From Curtobacterium sp. MCLR17_036 (GTDB lineage: Bacteria; Actinomycetota; Actinomycetes; Actinomycetales; Microbacteriaceae): 64,000 nucleotides of DNA. Location: positions 3,410,001 through 3,474,000 of the forward strand of contig NZ_CP126269.1 in the NCBI RefSeq assembly GCF_003234445.2, in the 5' to 3' direction. The position numbers and the translations under genes were made by a program. Of this stretch, positions 61,127 to 64,000 are shown one piece after another (positions within the stretch are counted from its first letter, which is position 1; each line of letters begins with the position of its first letter). Below the pieces are notes generated by a model. It was not told the DNA's origin, did not search any database, and saw only the letters and a list, made by a program, of their open reading frames with translations.

Positions 61127-61983
61127 TTCAGACCGGAGGACGCGAGCCCGTCCATCACCCGCCGCTGCAGGACGACGAACATGATGAGCACCGGGGCCAT
61201 CGCCATCAGGCTGGCGGCCATGAGCACCGGGTAGTCGATCGTGCGGTCGCTCGACAGGGTGGCGAGGCCCGCCGCCAACGGCATGTCCTCGGCGCGCGTG
61301 GAGACCACGAGCGGCCAGAGCAGCTCGTTCCACGACCAGAGCACCGTGGTGATCGCGAGCACGCTGATCGAGGGACGGGCGAGCGGCAGCATGATCCGCC
61401 AGAAGGTCTGGAACGGGTTGGCGCCGTCCATCCGCGCTGCCTCTTCGAGCTCCGGCGGCATGTTGAGGAACGCGGTCCGCATCAGGAAGGTGCCGAACGC
61501 GCTGAACAGCCCCGGCGCCACGATGCCCATCAGGGAGTCGAGCCAGCCGAGACCCTGCACGATCTGGTACTGCGAGATGAGGTAGACCTGCGACGGCACG
61601 AGCAGGATCGACAGCACGATCCCGAGCAGGACCATCCGGCCGCGGAACCGCATCCGGGCGAACGCGTACCCGGCGAGCGTGCAGAAGACGATCTGCGCGA
61701 TCGTGCGGATGACCGTGACCCACACGGACGTGCCGAGCTGGCTGAGGAACGGCAGCCGTTCGAAGACCTGTGCGTAGTTCTGCCACTGCAGCTCGCCCGG
61801 CCAGAAGACCGGGGTGACCGACTGCACCTGCGTGTTCGTGGACAGCGACATGATGATCTGCCACAGGAACGGGAAGGCCATGACGAACCCGCCGACGCCC
61901 AGGACGACGTGGATCCACCAGTGGCTGCCGCCTCGGCGACCGGGCCGGCGGGCGGCCCGGGGCGGGGTGACCGTTGCGGTCAT
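61123..61983 (-). CDS. Carbohydrate ABC transporter permease (MalG type)
   Basis: 286 residues from ATG 61983. Six membrane segments; EAA loop EEAARMDGANPFQTFWRIMLPLARPSISV, where the ATPase docks. ATG overlaps the stop of the first permease (ATGA). The ATPase gene is not in the operon, so a shared MsiK-like ATPase is expected. Confidence 0.92.
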   Translation of the reverse strand: MTATVTPPRAARRPGRRGGSHWWIHVVLGVGGFVMAFPFLWQIIMSLSTNTQVQSVTPVFWPGELQWQNYAQVFERLPFLSQLGTSVWVTVIRTIAQIVFCTLAGYAFARMRFRGRMVLLGIVLSILLVPSQVYLISQYQIVQGLGWLDSLMGIVAPGLFSAFGTFLMRTAFLNMPPELEEAARMDGANPFQTFWRIMLPLARPSISVLAITTVLWSWNELLWPLVVSTRAEDMPLAAGLATLSSDRTIDYPVLMAASLMAMAPVLIMFVVLQRRVMDGLASSGLK

Positions 61984-62954
61984 GACTGCACCCACTTCCG
62001 TTGGACGCGGAACTGCACGAGCGTGATGATGCCGATGAGCACGAAGATCACCATGGCGATCGCGGCCGCGAAGCCCTTGTCGTTGTCGATGAACCCGGCG
62101 CTGTAGAAGTAGAAGACGAGCGACATCGTCTTCGGGATCACCGGGTTCGTGCTGCCGAGGATGGCGTAGAGCAGGTCGAAGAGCTGGAAGCTCGAGATCG
62201 TCGTGATGATGACCACGAAGAAGATGCTCGGGCTGAGCAGCGGCACGGTCACCGAGCGGAACTGCCGCCACCGGCTCGCGCCGTCGAGCTCGGCTGCCTC
62301 GTAGAGCTCCGGCGGGATGTCCTTGAGCCCGGCGCCGAGGATGATCATCGAGAAGCCGAGGGAGGACCAGAGGCCGACCAGGCTCACCGCCACGAGTGCG
62401 AACCCGGGCGTCGAGATCCAGTAGGGGCCGTCGATCCCGAACCGGCCGAGGAACCAGTTCACGATGCCGAAGTCACCGTTGAACATGATGCGCCAGACCA
62501 GCGCGATGGCCGCCGGCATGGCGACGTAGGGCAGGAAGAACAGCACCCGGTAGAACTGCGCGAACCGCAGCCCCGGGGTGTTCAGCAGGCTCGCCAGCCA
62601 GACCGCGAATGGGATGCCGGCGAGCACGACGACCGTGTAGACGATCGTGTTGAGGAGGGACTGGTACAGCTGCGGGTCGCCGAACAGGCGGACGTAGTTC
62701 TCGACGCCGCTGAACGTCGCACCACCGAAGACGCCCCAGCTCGTGAACGAGTACCAGAACGTCTGGAGGATCGGCCAGATGTAGAAGGTGCCCACGCCGA
62801 GGAGCAGCGGGAGGACGAAGAGCCACGGCCACCACCCGTCGGTGCGGCGGGGGGCGCGGGTGCCACCGGCCGCGGGACCGGGGGCGCCCCGCCCGGACGA
62901 ACGCGTCCGGGCGGGGGCGGAGGCGGCGGGGGGCCGCTCGGTGTTGATCGTCAT
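61980..62954 (-). CDS. Carbohydrate ABC transporter permease (MalF type)
   Basis: 324 residues from ATG 62954; a GTG at 62969 that overlaps the binding-protein stop is equally possible. Low-complexity basic N-terminus (about residues 10-40), six membrane segments, EAA loop YEAAELDGASRWRQFRSVTVPLLSPS. Pairs with the MalG-type permease. Confidence 0.92.
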   Translation of the reverse strand: MTINTERPPAASAPARTRSSGRGAPGPAAGGTRAPRRTDGWWPWLFVLPLLLGVGTFYIWPILQTFWYSFTSWGVFGGATFSGVENYVRLFGDPQLYQSLLNTIVYTVVVLAGIPFAVWLASLLNTPGLRFAQFYRVLFFLPYVAMPAAIALVWRIMFNGDFGIVNWFLGRFGIDGPYWISTPGFALVAVSLVGLWSSLGFSMIILGAGLKDIPPELYEAAELDGASRWRQFRSVTVPLLSPSIFFVVIITTISSFQLFDLLYAILGSTNPVIPKTMSLVFYFYSAGFIDNDKGFAAAIAMVIFVLIGIITLVQFRVQRKWVQS

Positions 62955-62965
62955 CGGCTCGGGAC

Positions 62966-64000
62966 TCACTGCTCCTTGGCGAGCGCGGCGTCCATCTTCT
63001 GCGCCAGCTGCTCGGCGACGTCGTCGACCGGTGTCGAGCCGTCGAACGCGCCCGGCAGCATGTTCGTCTCGAGGGTGTTCCACGCTGCGGTGTTCTTCGA
63101 GACGGGCAGGGGCTCGGCGTAGTCGACCGCGTCGAGGAAGACCTGCAGGTCGGCGTCGGGCATCGTCTTCGTGAAGGCGTCCTGCGTGCCCTCGTAAGCG
63201 GGGATGATCGCACCCATGTCACCCTGCTGCTGCTGGGCGTCCTTGCTGGCCAGGTACACCTGGAGCGCCTGCGCGGCGGCCTTGTCCTTGCTGCCCTCGG
63301 CGACGACGTTCGAGACCCCGTGGATGACGGTCGCCTGCTTCTTGCCCGTGGGCAGCGGGTAGACGACGACGTCCTTCTCGAGGTCGGTGCCGGTCAGCGC
63401 GGACCGGAACCAGCTGCCGCCCTGGTACATCGCGAGCTTGCCCGAGGTGAACCACTGGTCGGCGGTGGTGTCGGTGAGCTGCTTGATGGACGGCGAGGCA
63501 CCGGAGTCGATCAGGTCGGTCCAGAACTGCAGGCCTTCCTCAGAGGCCTTCGACGCGTACTCGGACTTCGTGCCGTCGGCGTTCAGCACCGATCCCCCGG
63601 CCTGGAAGATGGTGTTGTAGTACGTCGTCTGGCCGTCCATGCCGGCGGCGGCGCCGTAGACGCCCTTGCCCTCGAGCTTCTCGCGGAGCTCGGCCGCGGT
63701 CTGCTGGAAGTCGTCCCAGGTCCAGTCCTCGTCGGGCAGGTCCATGCCGGCCTGCTCGAACAGCGACTTGTTCACCCAGACACCGATGGTGTCGAAGTCC
63801 TTCGGGACGCCGTACTGGGTGTCGTCGTAGGTGTACAGGTCGTTGAGCGCGCTCGAGTACTTCGACGGGTCGATGTCGCCCGCCTTGACCTCGCCGGTGA
63901 TCGGGGCGAGCTTGCCGTTGGCCGCGTAGAGCTGGAAGTTCGGGCCGTTCATCCAGAACAGGTCGGGCAGCGTGTTGCTCGAGCCCTGGGTCTGCAGCTT
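62966..64000 (-). CDS. Extracellular sugar-binding protein (partial, N-terminus outside window)
   Basis: 344 visible residues, open to the right edge. Family 1 solute-binding protein of an ABC importer: NTLPDLFWMNGPNFQLYAANG, DTIGVWVNKSLFEQAGMDLPDEDWTWDDFQQTAAEL, SGKLAMYQGGSWF and a typical C-terminus. The signal peptide and lipobox must lie beyond 64000. First known gene of the operon with two permeases and the acyltransferase. Confidence 0.93.
   Translation of the reverse strand, partial: KLQTQGSSNTLPDLFWMNGPNFQLYAANGKLAPITGEVKAGDIDPSKYSSALNDLYTYDDTQYGVPKDFDTIGVWVNKSLFEQAGMDLPDEDWTWDDFQQTAAELREKLEGKGVYGAAAGMDGQTTYYNTIFQAGGSVLNADGTKSEYASKASEEGLQFWTDLIDSGASPSIKQLTDTTADQWFTSGKLAMYQGGSWFRSALTGTDLEKDVVVYPLPTGKKQATVIHGVSNVVAEGSKDKAAAQALQVYLASKDAQQQQGDMGAIIPAYEGTQDAFTKTMPDADLQVFLDAVDYAEPLPVSKNTAAWNTLETNMLPGAFDGSTPVDDVAEQLAQKMDAALAKEQ

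Noticed and set aside
1..64000. tRNA, rRNA, riboswitch or insertion sequence
   Set aside because: By eye I found no cloverleaf with a CCA-side acceptor, no conserved riboswitch core, and no transposase or integrase motifs. A covariance-model scan was not possible here, so small RNAs could be missed.

Overview
The window is about 72% G+C and coding-dense, with short intergenic gaps, many GTG starts and many 4-nt stop/start overlaps. Gene content (FolP2-type pterin synthase, actinobacterial 3'-5' exonuclease/polymerase, hxlAB, kdpFABC-DE, a perfect actinobacterial SOS box, putative leaderless promoters of the TANNNT-6/7 nt-start type) points to a high-GC actinobacterium, most probably Microbacteriaceae (Curtobacterium-like). 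This assignment is inferred from gene content and style, not from a search. I saw no phage, insertion sequence, CRISPR, rRNA or tRNA; it reads as ordinary chromosome.

Layout. 1-8.1 kb: start of a His-rich PadR-like gene, an Lhr helicase gene with one apparent frameshift, Nei glycosylase, a lipoprotein, and a divergent aldo/keto reductase-TetR pair. 8.1-11.5 kb: LysG/ArgP-type regulator divergent from a LysE exporter, then an APC permease. 11.5-14 kb: two tandem-repeat arrays, each touching the stop codon of a minus-strand gene (HAD phosphatase, Ogt). 14-18 kb: Ada/AlkA fusion plus Ogt, MOSC protein, DJ-1/PfpI protein, HAD phosphatase. 18-20.3 kb: a coupled operon encoding a divergent FolE, a FolP2-type protein and an Rv2671-like RibD/DHFR-fold reductase, the best candidate here for an under-described pathway. 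20.4-26.6 kb: purine permease, small conserved genes (one under an SOS box), ArsR-MFS operon, DUF1697, VOC protein, SDR. 26.8-30.2 kb: GH65 phosphorylase with a beta-phosphoglucomutase-like HAD. 30.4-35.3 kb: APC permease, anchored hydrolase, hxlBA (formaldehyde fixation) divergent from a one-component ATPase-LuxR regulator, XRE regulator. 35.4-43.2 kb: the Kdp potassium system (KdpDE, a hairpin, KdpFABC) preceded by an unannotated 27-residue membrane ORF. 43.4-49.6 kb: WYL regulator/VOC pair, membrane protein, RlmA-like methyltransferase, maltokinase-cap-like protein, aldo/keto reductase, GNAT, two tiny acidic paralogues. 49.6-60.3 kb: GH92 mannosidase, Ser/Thr kinase with a disordered outer tail, PAP2 phosphatase, MerR-esterase pair, GT-C membrane glycosyltransferase, exonuclease/polymerase. 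60.3-64 kb: a sugar ABC importer operon (binding protein cut by the window edge) ending in an acyltransferase.

Common threads are DNA repair (lhr, nei, Ada/AlkA, ogt, SOS-box gene, DNA polymerase), carbohydrate use (GH65, GH92, ABC importer, HADs) and one-carbon/pterin metabolism (hxlAB, folE-folP2-ribD-like). Large perfect intergenic hairpins close many transcription units, and at least two sequence families recur among them.
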